Origin: Candidatus Thorarchaeota archaeon MP11T_1
GTDB taxonomy: Archaea; Asgardarchaeota; Thorarchaeia; Thorarchaeales; Thorarchaeaceae
Direction: 5' to 3'
Length of the DNA stretch: 7,593 nucleotides
Assembly: GCA_002825515.1 (NCBI GenBank)
Contig: PJET01000194.1
Location: 1-7,593 of the forward strand
Both the position numbers and the translations under genes were made by a program. This document shows positions 1-5,798 of the stretch, one piece after another (the first letter of the stretch is position 1; every line of letters begins with the position of its first letter). Under the pieces are notes generated by a model, which saw only the letters and a list, made by a program, of their open reading frames with translations, did not search any database and was not told the DNA's origin.

Positions 1-488
1 AATTACAAGTGGAGGAAGACCTGAATCCTACGGAAGTTGCTCTATTGTCAGTAATAGAGGTCAGAAACAAGGTCACCGATGGATGTATTTTATGTGGGCT
101 ATGCATCGATCTCTGTCCATGGGACGCGCCTATGATAGTCGACAAGACCTTACATGTGCGTCAAGAGAGGTGTAGGGGTTGCGGTGTTTGTGTTGCGGCA
201 TGTCCTAAGAATGCAATTGATATGAGAGTCTACGGGACCGACGAACTTCTGGATTTAATACGCTTTGTGCTAGAGGAGCAAGGTATAACCGAGTATCCCC
301 CTACAGCATTTGACCTAATTCATGAGGCCGAGGAGGCTCTTCTGACAGTCGAGAGGATTCTATCACACAGTGATCTCGATGAGAATCTTGAAGGAATGCT
401 GAAGACTCTGAAGAGAATCATTGAACGTATCGGAAGAACTGAAACAAGATTTCGGAGAGAAACAAAACAGATCAGTCACTCGGTTTGA
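1..488 (+). CDS. 2[4Fe-4S] ferredoxin-domain protein, HdrA-like C-terminus (5' partial)
   Basis: This is the C-terminal part of an iron-sulfur electron-transfer protein. Numbered from the GTG at base 9, two complete CxxCxxCxxxCP motifs are visible: Cys26/29/32/36 and Cys55/58/61/65, the signature of two [4Fe-4S] clusters. The stretch after the second motif (CPKNAIDMR, then TDELLDLI) resembles the end of HdrA, the FAD/Fe-S subunit of heterodisulfide reductase-type electron-bifurcating complexes, where CPxxAIxxxxFTDEQI is usual. The GTG at 9 is probably internal: the frame is open from base 3 to the window edge and there is no ribosome site in the eight bases before it. Beyond residue 75 there is a tail of about 85 residues, charged and apparently helical, longer than I expect for HdrA. 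It ends with TGA at 486-488. It could instead be another polyferredoxin-type subunit. The cluster motifs are certain; the HdrA assignment is moderate. Confidence 0.8.
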   Translation, partial: LQVEEDLNPTEVALLSVIEVRNKVTDGCILCGLCIDLCPWDAPMIVDKTLHVRQERCRGCGVCVAACPKNAIDMRVYGTDELLDLIRFVLEEQGITEYPPTAFDLIHEAEEALLTVERILSHSDLDENLEGMLKTLKRIIERIGRTETRFRRETKQISHSV

Positions 489-583
489 TAGTTGCTAAAT
501 CTCGAGGTTTCCCCCGTTTCGTCAATAAAGTGACTTGAGCCATATTCTCCAGCGGCACCATTCTTCTAAATCATAAGTCTTCA
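489..583. other. Convergent intergenic gap, no feature seen
   Basis: This 95-base gap separates the stops of the iron-sulfur gene and the kinase gene. It has short pyrimidine-rich runs (for example GTTTCCCCCG near 510) that could help end transcription, but no convincing hairpin or long T-tract on either strand. Confidence 0.5.
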
Positions 584-2857
584 TTACTCGGCATCATTGT
601 CCACATATGCAGGTAGTGTTACGACAAAAACAGATCCCTTTGAATAACTCCCCACTACTCTATCCAAGACTTCAATCATCCCGCCAAATGACTCAATCAA
701 AACTTGGACAACCCACAATCCGAGACCGGTTCCATCTGCACCTTCCATGAAACGACTGAACAGCACTTCCTTTCGCTCAGGTTCAATACCACGACCATAA
801 TCTATCACGTGGATTTGATACATTTTTTTGCCATCGACGGTGATGTTTTTGATTTCTAGATCAATTCTCTTGTTTTGATTAGAATACTTGACAGCATTGC
901 GAAAGAGGTTCATAAAAACATCAGTCAGGAGGTCATTGGCATAGACATAGTACTCAGCATCATCAACTTTGATGTTGAACTCAATATCGTCAGGAGTACT
1001 TATCTGAATGACCTGATTAAGCGCTACATGAATGGAGGACATCAGATCCATTCGTTCCAAATTATCGGAAAGACTGCTTGATTGTTGGCCCAGATGCCTG
1101 ACATTTCTTATTAGATGATCGGCTCTGGTCAGACTGAGTCTGGCTTCCGCTATAGCTTTTGATTTAGCCTCAGGTGAAGCATCATTGAGATTCAGAATTC
1201 CGAGAGCAACTTGTATGGCCTGCAGATAGTTTGTGATGTCATGACCCAACAAATCAGCATAAACAGTTGCCTTACGCTGTGATGATTCAGCCTCAAACAT
1301 GGTGTTTAGATATAGCATGCCCAGAAGGACTGGACCCAAAACTAGACCGACCAAGAGCAAAATCTCTGCAGCCCACCACCCAACAGACCATTCTTCGAAG
1401 ACTGCCTTGAGAATATTCCGTATAATCCATAACGAGAGAAAACCCGCTGTGATAACACCAGCTGATTCCCAACCTCCACCCTTTGTTGTAAGATGATACT
1501 CAAGGTAGATGAATGCGAACATGGCAAGGAGATTAGCGACAAGTATGAAAGATGCTGCAAGAGGCGTGTCAATCACTTCAGGATTGAGTTGTAGTACTTG
1601 ATATCGGATGAATTCTCCAACCCAAACAAAAGTTACAATCAAACAAATCCATAGGACAATCTTCTGGGTTTGGTAACTCTCGAATTGTCGTGTAGATGGT
1701 TCAGTAATGCTATTAGTTGCCCAGAACAGGAGAATTATGGAGAGTATACTTCCGATTATATATGGAAGAACGTGTTCATATCCGGCTATTAGCAGGTCAC
1801 TAGGACTGAAGAGTACCAGATGCAGCTCCATATACGCCCAAGTGAGAAACAATAGTATCAGAGGGTAATACTCGGGGGAAGGATTTCTCCTTGAGTAAGC
1901 ATAAACCAAAAACGCAATCAGGCCAGAGAGAAATGCCGCTTCTCCATGTGAAAGATAGTAAGCTCCCAAGAATATTAGTGAGATTCCTGGTGCCCACGAC
2001 TCAACAAGTACAAACACAATGAATGGTGTAAGAGCTAAAAGGCAAAGAGTAGCAATCGAGGCGTCTGCTCTCCATCGACTTATGCCCAGCTCCATTTGCC
2101 ATGGGACTGCGATTGACATTGTTAATGAAAAGAAACCTCCTGCTTGTAGAACAAGTGACAGAGTCCACATACCCGAGGGCAATATCAGATTAAGAAAAAG
2201 AGGAATACTAGCCATACTAAATACAGTCAAGCTTAGCAATAATAGGACTAAATCGTATTTTTGGGATTCCTTTTGATACTTAATCACATACACTCCTGTG
2301 AGTAAAAAGGAAATGATAGCGATTGAAATCCCTATGAACCCAACAATGACAAGGAAGACTTCCGAGAGAGAAGTCAATACGAGTGCATAGAAGAGGCCAT
2401 AGAAGGCTAGGGATCCAATAGTTACTAGGAGTGCTACTGCCTTATTCACCCTAGTTGAGAATTTTCTGTTACTTAGGATGATGGCGGATAAAAACATGAT
2501 TCCGAGCATTGAAACTTCTATGATGTCGCTTGTAATGCGATCCATAGTTTTCATTACGGTTGGAGCAGTAAGACCTAGTAGGTAATCCACGCTACTGCCG
2601 ATAAAGATGATACCCTGAGTGACTAAAGCTGCGAAGAATATCAAATTCTGTGTCGAGGGATTTCTTCTGTAAGTGCCATAGACATAAGCTGCAGCTGCGA
2701 TTGCCAAAAAGGCAAGTAATGAATCAAATGCAATGATGGTGTCTGGTGATTCCCAAGCTTGGGATCCAATAATTGTTAAGGCTGACGCTGATGCTAATGT
2801 TAGGATTGCACGAATGCCAACTTGGCCCAAGATTTTACGGTTACTAGTCAACTGCAT
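584..2857 (-). CDS. Multi-pass membrane sensor histidine kinase (orphan)
   Basis: Membrane-bound ATP-dependent protein kinase that should autophosphorylate on His and pass phosphate to a response regulator. Of 757 residues, about 1-520 are hydrophobic, with roughly 16 predicted membrane helices. These look like two diverged copies of one module (about 10-258 and 262-522), both carrying an RRNPS motif (residues 64-68 and 323-327). The kinase core follows almost directly after the last helix. The H-box is LGHDITNYLQ with phospho-acceptor His539, in the form common in archaeal kinases. The N-box has Asn650/Asn654, the G1 box is DYGRGI (686-691), the F-box is LFSRF (699-703) and the G2 box is GTGLGL (709-714). 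All catalytic boxes look intact. No HAMP, PAS, GAF or receiver domain is seen, and no response regulator is adjacent, so the partner is encoded elsewhere. The ATG at 2855-2857 is preceded by a weak AAGG about six bases upstream and a TATA-like stretch. The ligand is unknown. Confidence 0.95.
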   Translation of the reverse strand: MQLTSNRKILGQVGIRAILTLASASALTIIGSQAWESPDTIIAFDSLLAFLAIAAAAYVYGTYRRNPSTQNLIFFAALVTQGIIFIGSSVDYLLGLTAPTVMKTMDRITSDIIEVSMLGIMFLSAIILSNRKFSTRVNKAVALLVTIGSLAFYGLFYALVLTSLSEVFLVIVGFIGISIAIISFLLTGVYVIKYQKESQKYDLVLLLLSLTVFSMASIPLFLNLILPSGMWTLSLVLQAGGFFSLTMSIAVPWQMELGISRWRADASIATLCLLALTPFIVFVLVESWAPGISLIFLGAYYLSHGEAAFLSGLIAFLVYAYSRRNPSPEYYPLILLFLTWAYMELHLVLFSPSDLLIAGYEHVLPYIIGSILSIILLFWATNSITEPSTRQFESYQTQKIVLWICLIVTFVWVGEFIRYQVLQLNPEVIDTPLAASFILVANLLAMFAFIYLEYHLTTKGGGWESAGVITAGFLSLWIIRNILKAVFEEWSVGWWAAEILLLVGLVLGPVLLGMLYLNTMFEAESSQRKATVYADLLGHDITNYLQAIQVALGILNLNDASPEAKSKAIAEARLSLTRADHLIRNVRHLGQQSSSLSDNLERMDLMSSIHVALNQVIQISTPDDIEFNIKVDDAEYYVYANDLLTDVFMNLFRNAVKYSNQNKRIDLEIKNITVDGKKMYQIHVIDYGRGIEPERKEVLFSRFMEGADGTGLGLWVVQVLIESFGGMIEVLDRVVGSYSKGSVFVVTLPAYVDNDAE

Positions 2858-2866
2858 GCATCGCCT

Positions 2867-2880
2867 TAGTTGATATATTG
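2867..2880 (-). promoter_or_regulatory. Possible TATA element before the histidine kinase gene
   Basis: Read on the minus strand, this AT-rich stretch contains CAATATATCA about 14-23 bases before the kinase ATG, with an A-rich run (GAAAAATCC) just upstream that could hold a BRE. Archaeal transcription usually starts about 26 bases after the TATA centre, which would fall a few bases inside the gene. Either the true box is a less obvious one further upstream (to about 2900) or the spacing is unusual. This is a pattern match only. Confidence 0.25.
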
Positions 2881-2942
2881 AGGATTTTTCATTTTTGAGT
2901 AATATTGTGTTAGTATCACGGTGCTGAAAGAAGATATTTTGT

Positions 2943-2958
2943 CAATCTTAATAGATTG
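2943..2958. repeat. Perfect 6-bp inverted repeat with 4-base spacer
   Basis: CAATCT-TAAT-AGATTG is a perfect inverted repeat lying 21 bases after the stop of the acetyltransferase gene and about 85 bases before the kinase start. It is AT-rich, so as an RNA hairpin it would be weak, and no long U-run follows on the minus strand. It could be an operator for the kinase gene, part of a transcript end for the three-gene cluster, or chance in AT-rich DNA. Confidence 0.3.
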
Positions 2959-2978
2959 TAAGACATCTTCATTGGTGA

Positions 2979-3893
2979 CTATAAAATCCTCTCAAGTAGA
3001 GTCAGGGTCATGGTGGATTCTTCGGATGGCTCGACCCAGTCCAGTGTGTACAGAGTATCCACAAAATCAGTTTGATAGATTCCAAAAATAAGGTCACATT
3101 TCGAGCTTGTGGCTTGTGTCAAATGATGTGAGAGATGAGTAAGAAATCTTGTTTCGGTACTCGCATAGATGGTGAAACACCACACCTGTCCACTCTTATC
3201 ATCCCGTGGGAATCCGAGTGAGAAAGACTTGATTTCACTGTTCTCAGTCTGAATCCAGAACCTTGCTGTCAATCCAATCTTGTAGAGGCTTTCTTTAGTT
3301 GCATCTAGTGCCTTCCAATCGTATATCACGACATTGTAAGGTAAAATTCCAGAATCGATCAAGTCAGGAATTAGTTGGATAGAATCTACCTCCTGAAGAG
3401 ATTGCTCTGAAACTCTCCAAGAGATTTCATCAGGTTTTTCATGCATGTAGAAGGCGAGATCGAATTTTCTCTCCATGCCTACTGTTTCACCAAGATGTAA
3501 TGATTGACGATTATCTGTTGCAGTCGTAAATCGAATACGGTCTAATTTGATCTCCTTTGCGACTTCAACAACATGTTTTGTGATAATTGATGCGAGACCC
3601 TTGTCTCTGTAATCAGGATGAACACGAAGACCTTCCATCCAGCCCGTTCTTCCATCTTCAATAACTCTTAGATTTGCCAGAGCGACAACATGTCCATTAT
3701 ACTCTATAGCTGCAGAATGTGAATTCTTGTCCTTCAACCAAACATCGAAGAAGTATGGAAGGTAGTCATGACCTTGCCAAGTCTTGCTTGCGATTTCGAG
3801 AATATCATCTCTGTCTGATTCCTTGAGTGGTCTAATATTTTGATAGATGGCATCTCTGTCCAATTCTTGAGCCTCTCTAGTCACCTGTGGCAT
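2979..3893 (-). CDS. GNAT N-acetyltransferase, NAT16/histidine-acetyltransferase-like
   Basis: Acyl-CoA-dependent N-acetyltransferase of 304 residues, presumably cytosolic as there is no signal peptide or membrane segment. Residues about 20-150 form a GNAT domain: RPLKESDRDDI at the start of the fold, the strand carrying EGLRV (87-91), then the acetyl-CoA loop RDKGLA (96-101) followed by a helix. The segment YLPYFFDVWL (44-53) and the overall two-part layout recall vertebrate NAT16/HISAT, which makes N-acetylhistidine and has a GNAT domain plus a characteristic C-terminal half. Here residues about 160-304 form that second half, which looks like a degenerate GNAT-type fold without a CoA loop. 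The substrate cannot be read from sequence; a free amino acid or small amine is a reasonable guess. The ATG at 3891-3893 lies inside the end of the cupin gene (17-base overlap, different frame), with AAGG about 11 bases upstream, suggesting coupled translation. It is the last gene of a three-gene cluster. Confidence 0.88.
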   Translation of the reverse strand: MPQVTREAQELDRDAIYQNIRPLKESDRDDILEIASKTWQGHDYLPYFFDVWLKDKNSHSAAIEYNGHVVALANLRVIEDGRTGWMEGLRVHPDYRDKGLASIITKHVVEVAKEIKLDRIRFTTATDNRQSLHLGETVGMERKFDLAFYMHEKPDEISWRVSEQSLQEVDSIQLIPDLIDSGILPYNVVIYDWKALDATKESLYKIGLTARFWIQTENSEIKSFSLGFPRDDKSGQVWCFTIYASTETRFLTHLSHHLTQATSSKCDLIFGIYQTDFVDTLYTLDWVEPSEESTMTLTLLERIL

Positions 3894-4248
3894 TCACTGT
3901 TTTACCTTCTACCATCAAGATTGATGTGCGTTCTGGAGCTCTTGTTCGATGACTTACTCCTTTTGGCACCATAAATCCTTGTCTAGGCATCAAATCGTGA
4001 GTTATTCCCTCCAAATCTATGTGAAGCAGACCATCAATCACGTAAAAGAACTCGTCCTCATGGTCGTGTTTGTGCCAGTGAAACTCCCCATGAATAACAC
4101 CTAACCTCACAACGCAGTCGTTTACTTCACAGAGTGAAAAGTTCTGCCAGTTTTTCCTACTTGCTTGAATCATGGAAGGAATATCAATTAGTTCAAGGGG
4201 ACTGTGCTCAATCTTGGTACTGATGGAATACCTATTATCGTCATTCAT
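3877..4248 (-). CDS. Single-domain cupin protein
   Basis: Small one-domain cupin (beta-barrel, metal-binding). Numbering from an upstream TTG at 4276-4278 (133 residues), motif 1 is HKHDHEDEFFYVIDG, giving metal ligands His69, His71 and Glu76, and motif 2 is PKGVSH, giving His110. All four usual ligands are present. I prefer the ATG at 4246-4248 (123 residues): it falls 16 bases after the stop of the upstream gene, whereas the TTG overlaps that gene and has no ribosome site. No strong Shine-Dalgarno is seen for either; a GAGG lies about 21 bases before the ATG, which is too far. The stop TAG (3877-3879) lies inside the acetyltransferase gene. Stand-alone cupins of this type include small-molecule isomerases, dioxygenases and sensors of bound metabolites, so the reaction cannot be assigned. 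Its cluster position suggests it works on, or senses, the same metabolite as the acetyltransferase. Confidence 0.88.
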   Translation of the reverse strand: MNDDNRYSISTKIEHSPLELIDIPSMIQASRKNWQNFSLCEVNDCVVRLGVIHGEFHWHKHDHEDEFFYVIDGLLHIDLEGITHDLMPRQGFMVPKGVSHRTRAPERTSILMVEGKTVNATGD

Positions 4249-4264
4249 AGAATGAGTGTAGGAT

Positions 4265-4519
4265 TTATTCCTCAACAACTTTTCGGGAGATCTTGTATAC
4301 TACTTGATGTTCGTAATCTGGACAACCTAGTGTTGCGTGGTCTTCTTCCGAACCAAAAAACTTGCCACCAGATTCCATAACCATTATCCATGGAAAGAGG
4401 ATATTGAATGAAGTCGGACACATTTTTCCTCGATCTTCTGGATAGTTATAGATGGTGCCTACTTTCTGACCCATTGAACACTCGCCCGTCCCTAGAATAT
4501 CGACTACTTCGATTGTCAC
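4265..4519 (-). CDS. TIGR04076 family small protein
   Basis: An 84-residue protein whose pattern fits the uncharacterised TIGR04076 family. It has an N-terminal beta-strand, then Cys14 and GQKVG (17-21), MCP with Cys34, a hydrophobic segment around FPW, a GGKFFG turn (51-56) and a late GCPD with Cys66. The family is short, common in anaerobic archaea and bacteria, and has no established function; the spaced cysteines suggest metal or redox chemistry, but that is inference. Length matches the family. The start is GTG (4517-4519). An in-frame TAA lies seven codons upstream and the only other near-start triplet between is ATT, although the codons just before GTG (Tyr-Lys) extend the family-like beta-strand, so a non-standard start is conceivable. 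It is the first gene of the cluster, with the cupin ATG 16 bases after its TAA. Confidence 0.8.
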   Translation of the reverse strand: MTIEVVDILGTGECSMGQKVGTIYNYPEDRGKMCPTSFNILFPWIMVMESGGKFFGSEEDHATLGCPDYEHQVVYKISRKVVEE

Positions 4520-4567
4520 CTTGTATTTAGGAATTTAAATCACCACGCAGATTTCAAACGGTCTGTC

Positions 4568-4582
4568 AAGTATTAAAAAGAG
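4568..4582. promoter_or_regulatory. Possible shared TATA-like element in a divergent promoter region
   Basis: The 107 bases between the divergent starts at 4519 and 4627 contain two AT-rich boxes: AAGTATTAAAAAGAG here and GAATTTAAAT at 4531-4540. From this one, a start site about 26 bases away would give leaders of roughly 25-30 bases for both the plus-strand gene and the minus-strand cluster. Neither box is a clean archaeal consensus, and no hairpin or riboswitch-like structure is evident in the gap. Confidence 0.3.
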
Positions 4583-4626
4583 CGCAAGTACGCAAAACTG
4601 AAAACGGATGAACTCAAGCCCATCGT

Positions 4627-5226
4627 ATGTCATCCGATGACAATCACCTCTCAATGACTGTCTGGTGTACATTAATTCCGCCAGATGAGATTGGAAAGCT
4701 GATAAAGTATGAGGATGATTTACGTAATGTCAATCAAATCTATGAGGACTGGCTTGTATCAATGAGAGGAAAGAGCTTCGTAGGAGGAGACACAGGACTT
4801 CTTCTCGATCGAATCAGGATGCTCATGATCAACATTGGTATTGCGTGTGCTATGAATCGAGATCTTGCTGAAGAGATTCAGTCCATTCTATCTACTCATC
4901 TCCGGCAGAGAGCTTTGAACATGATAGCGGATATGCCCAGCAATTCCACTGAAGATGTAGTGACCAAGGAAACACTCTCCACATTCTTTACTAATCTGAA
5001 GTTTACTCGGGATATCTATCCGGAGGAAGAAATAGAAAAAGCAACCTCTGAGAGAGTCAAAGCTCCAAAAGGGCAGTCAAAGGGATCATTGAGTAAACTT
5101 CGCGGAAGAGAATCAAAGAAAATTAACAAGCAGCAGATATCTAAGAGGATTTTACTTGAGAGCTCAAATGTTTTGAAGCGACTCTATATGCGACTTCTAA
5201 GTCCAGATCCTTGGGGAGAATACTAG
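4627..5226 (+). CDS. Hypothetical protein, mostly helical, with a basic linker
   Basis: I do not recognise this 199-residue protein. It has no signal peptide, convincing membrane span or known catalytic motif. Residues about 20-105 look like a bundle of amphipathic helices with a hydrophobic stretch at 64-76 (MLMINIGIACAM). Residues about 110-140 are acidic to mixed. Residues 143-173 form a Lys/Arg/Ser/Gly-rich, probably disordered linker. A last helix (174-191, rich in Leu and Arg) leads to a short tail ending PWGEY. The layout of folded domain, basic linker and terminal helix would suit nucleic-acid binding or an adaptor, but this is a guess. The ATG at 4627 lacks a Shine-Dalgarno; a second Met is at residue 10. 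It is divergent from the TIGR04076-cupin-GNAT cluster and convergent with the phosphoesterase gene, sharing four bases at the stops. Codon use looks like that of its neighbours. Confidence 0.75.
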   Translation: MSSDDNHLSMTVWCTLIPPDEIGKLIKYEDDLRNVNQIYEDWLVSMRGKSFVGGDTGLLLDRIRMLMINIGIACAMNRDLAEEIQSILSTHLRQRALNMIADMPSNSTEDVVTKETLSTFFTNLKFTRDIYPEEEIEKATSERVKAPKGQSKGSLSKLRGRESKKINKQQISKRILLESSNVLKRLYMRLLSPDPWGEY

Positions 5227-5798
5227 ACCTGTAAAATTTGGTCATTCTGTTTTTGAAAACAAGTTTTGGATTCTTTCATCACTTTCCAATCAGTGTAGAA
5301 CATTCTTACCTCTAGGTAGTTCTCATTCACACTCATCTCGATGAAACTGGCATCAGTCTTTCCAGCCCATCCTCCTGTAGCGCCCGATATAGTTCCGGGA
5401 TTCAAGAACAATCTATCCTTATACAGTTCAATAGATGGCTTATGAGTATGACCGTGAATTGCCACATCAGCTCCAATTTCTTGTGTAATTTCCCAGAGCT
5501 GTTTGATGTTTCCTCTCGGGCGTAACTGGGTTCCATGAAGAAGGAGGAGGTTGAACTCATCGAGCTGAATCAGTTCATGAAAATTGTATTGACTGCCGTA
5601 GTCCATATTACCAACCACAGTGAAAGAACGAGGTAATGGCGGAAGTGCAGACTTCATGTCTTCTTCTCGTACTAGATCGCCTGTAATCAAAGCAAGTGTG
5701 TAGCTAGTCTTCTCTATATGGTCGTAGAATGCTTCTGGAATTGAATCCCTACGAGATGGGATATGAGCATCCCCAAAGACTAGCACACATTGGCTCAT
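5223..5798 (-). CDS. Vps29/MJ0936-like metallophosphoesterase
   Basis: Small calcineurin-like phosphoesterase of 191 residues, cytosolic, of the YfcE/MJ0936/Vps29 type. The metal-binding motifs are in order: GDAH (Asp10, His12), GDLV (Asp41), GNMD (Asn64), LLHG (His88) and GHTH (His117, His119). All expected metal ligands for a dinuclear site are present, so phosphodiesterase activity on small substrates is likely. The position that is His in GNHD/E of many relatives is Met65; MJ0936-type enzymes also vary here. The N-terminal VLVFGDAHIPSR and the late LNPGTISGA resemble eukaryotic Vps29, the retromer subunit that shares this fold but is catalytically degenerate. The ATG (5796-5798) overlaps the TGA of the MutS-like gene as ATGA, with AAGGA nine bases upstream, so the two are co-transcribed and probably translationally coupled. 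Its TAG is interleaved with that of the convergent hypothetical gene. Confidence 0.93.
   Translation of the reverse strand: MSQCVLVFGDAHIPSRRDSIPEAFYDHIEKTSYTLALITGDLVREEDMKSALPPLPRSFTVVGNMDYGSQYNFHELIQLDEFNLLLLHGTQLRPRGNIKQLWEITQEIGADVAIHGHTHKPSIELYKDRLFLNPGTISGATGGWAGKTDASFIEMSVNENYLEVRMFYTDWKVMKESKTCFQKQNDQILQV

Noticed and set aside
9..11. GTG as the true start of the iron-sulfur gene
   Set aside because: The frame is open to the left edge and no ribosome site is present; the gene more likely begins outside the window.
875..2276. Plus-strand open frames at 875-1081, 1299-1496 and 2019-2276, and minus-strand frames at 1342-1572 and 1800-1997
   Set aside because: All lie inside the well-supported histidine kinase gene in other frames, with no recognisable domain and low-complexity composition.
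4276..4278. TTG start of the cupin gene (133 residues)
   Set aside because: It would overlap the upstream gene with no ribosome site; the ATG at 4246-4248 follows that gene's stop and still includes the whole cupin barrel.
4608..4640. Ten-codon upstream reading frame starting at ATG 4608 and overlapping the start of the hypothetical gene
   Set aside because: It has no ribosome site or conserved peptide and fits chance; it may even lie at the edge of the leader.
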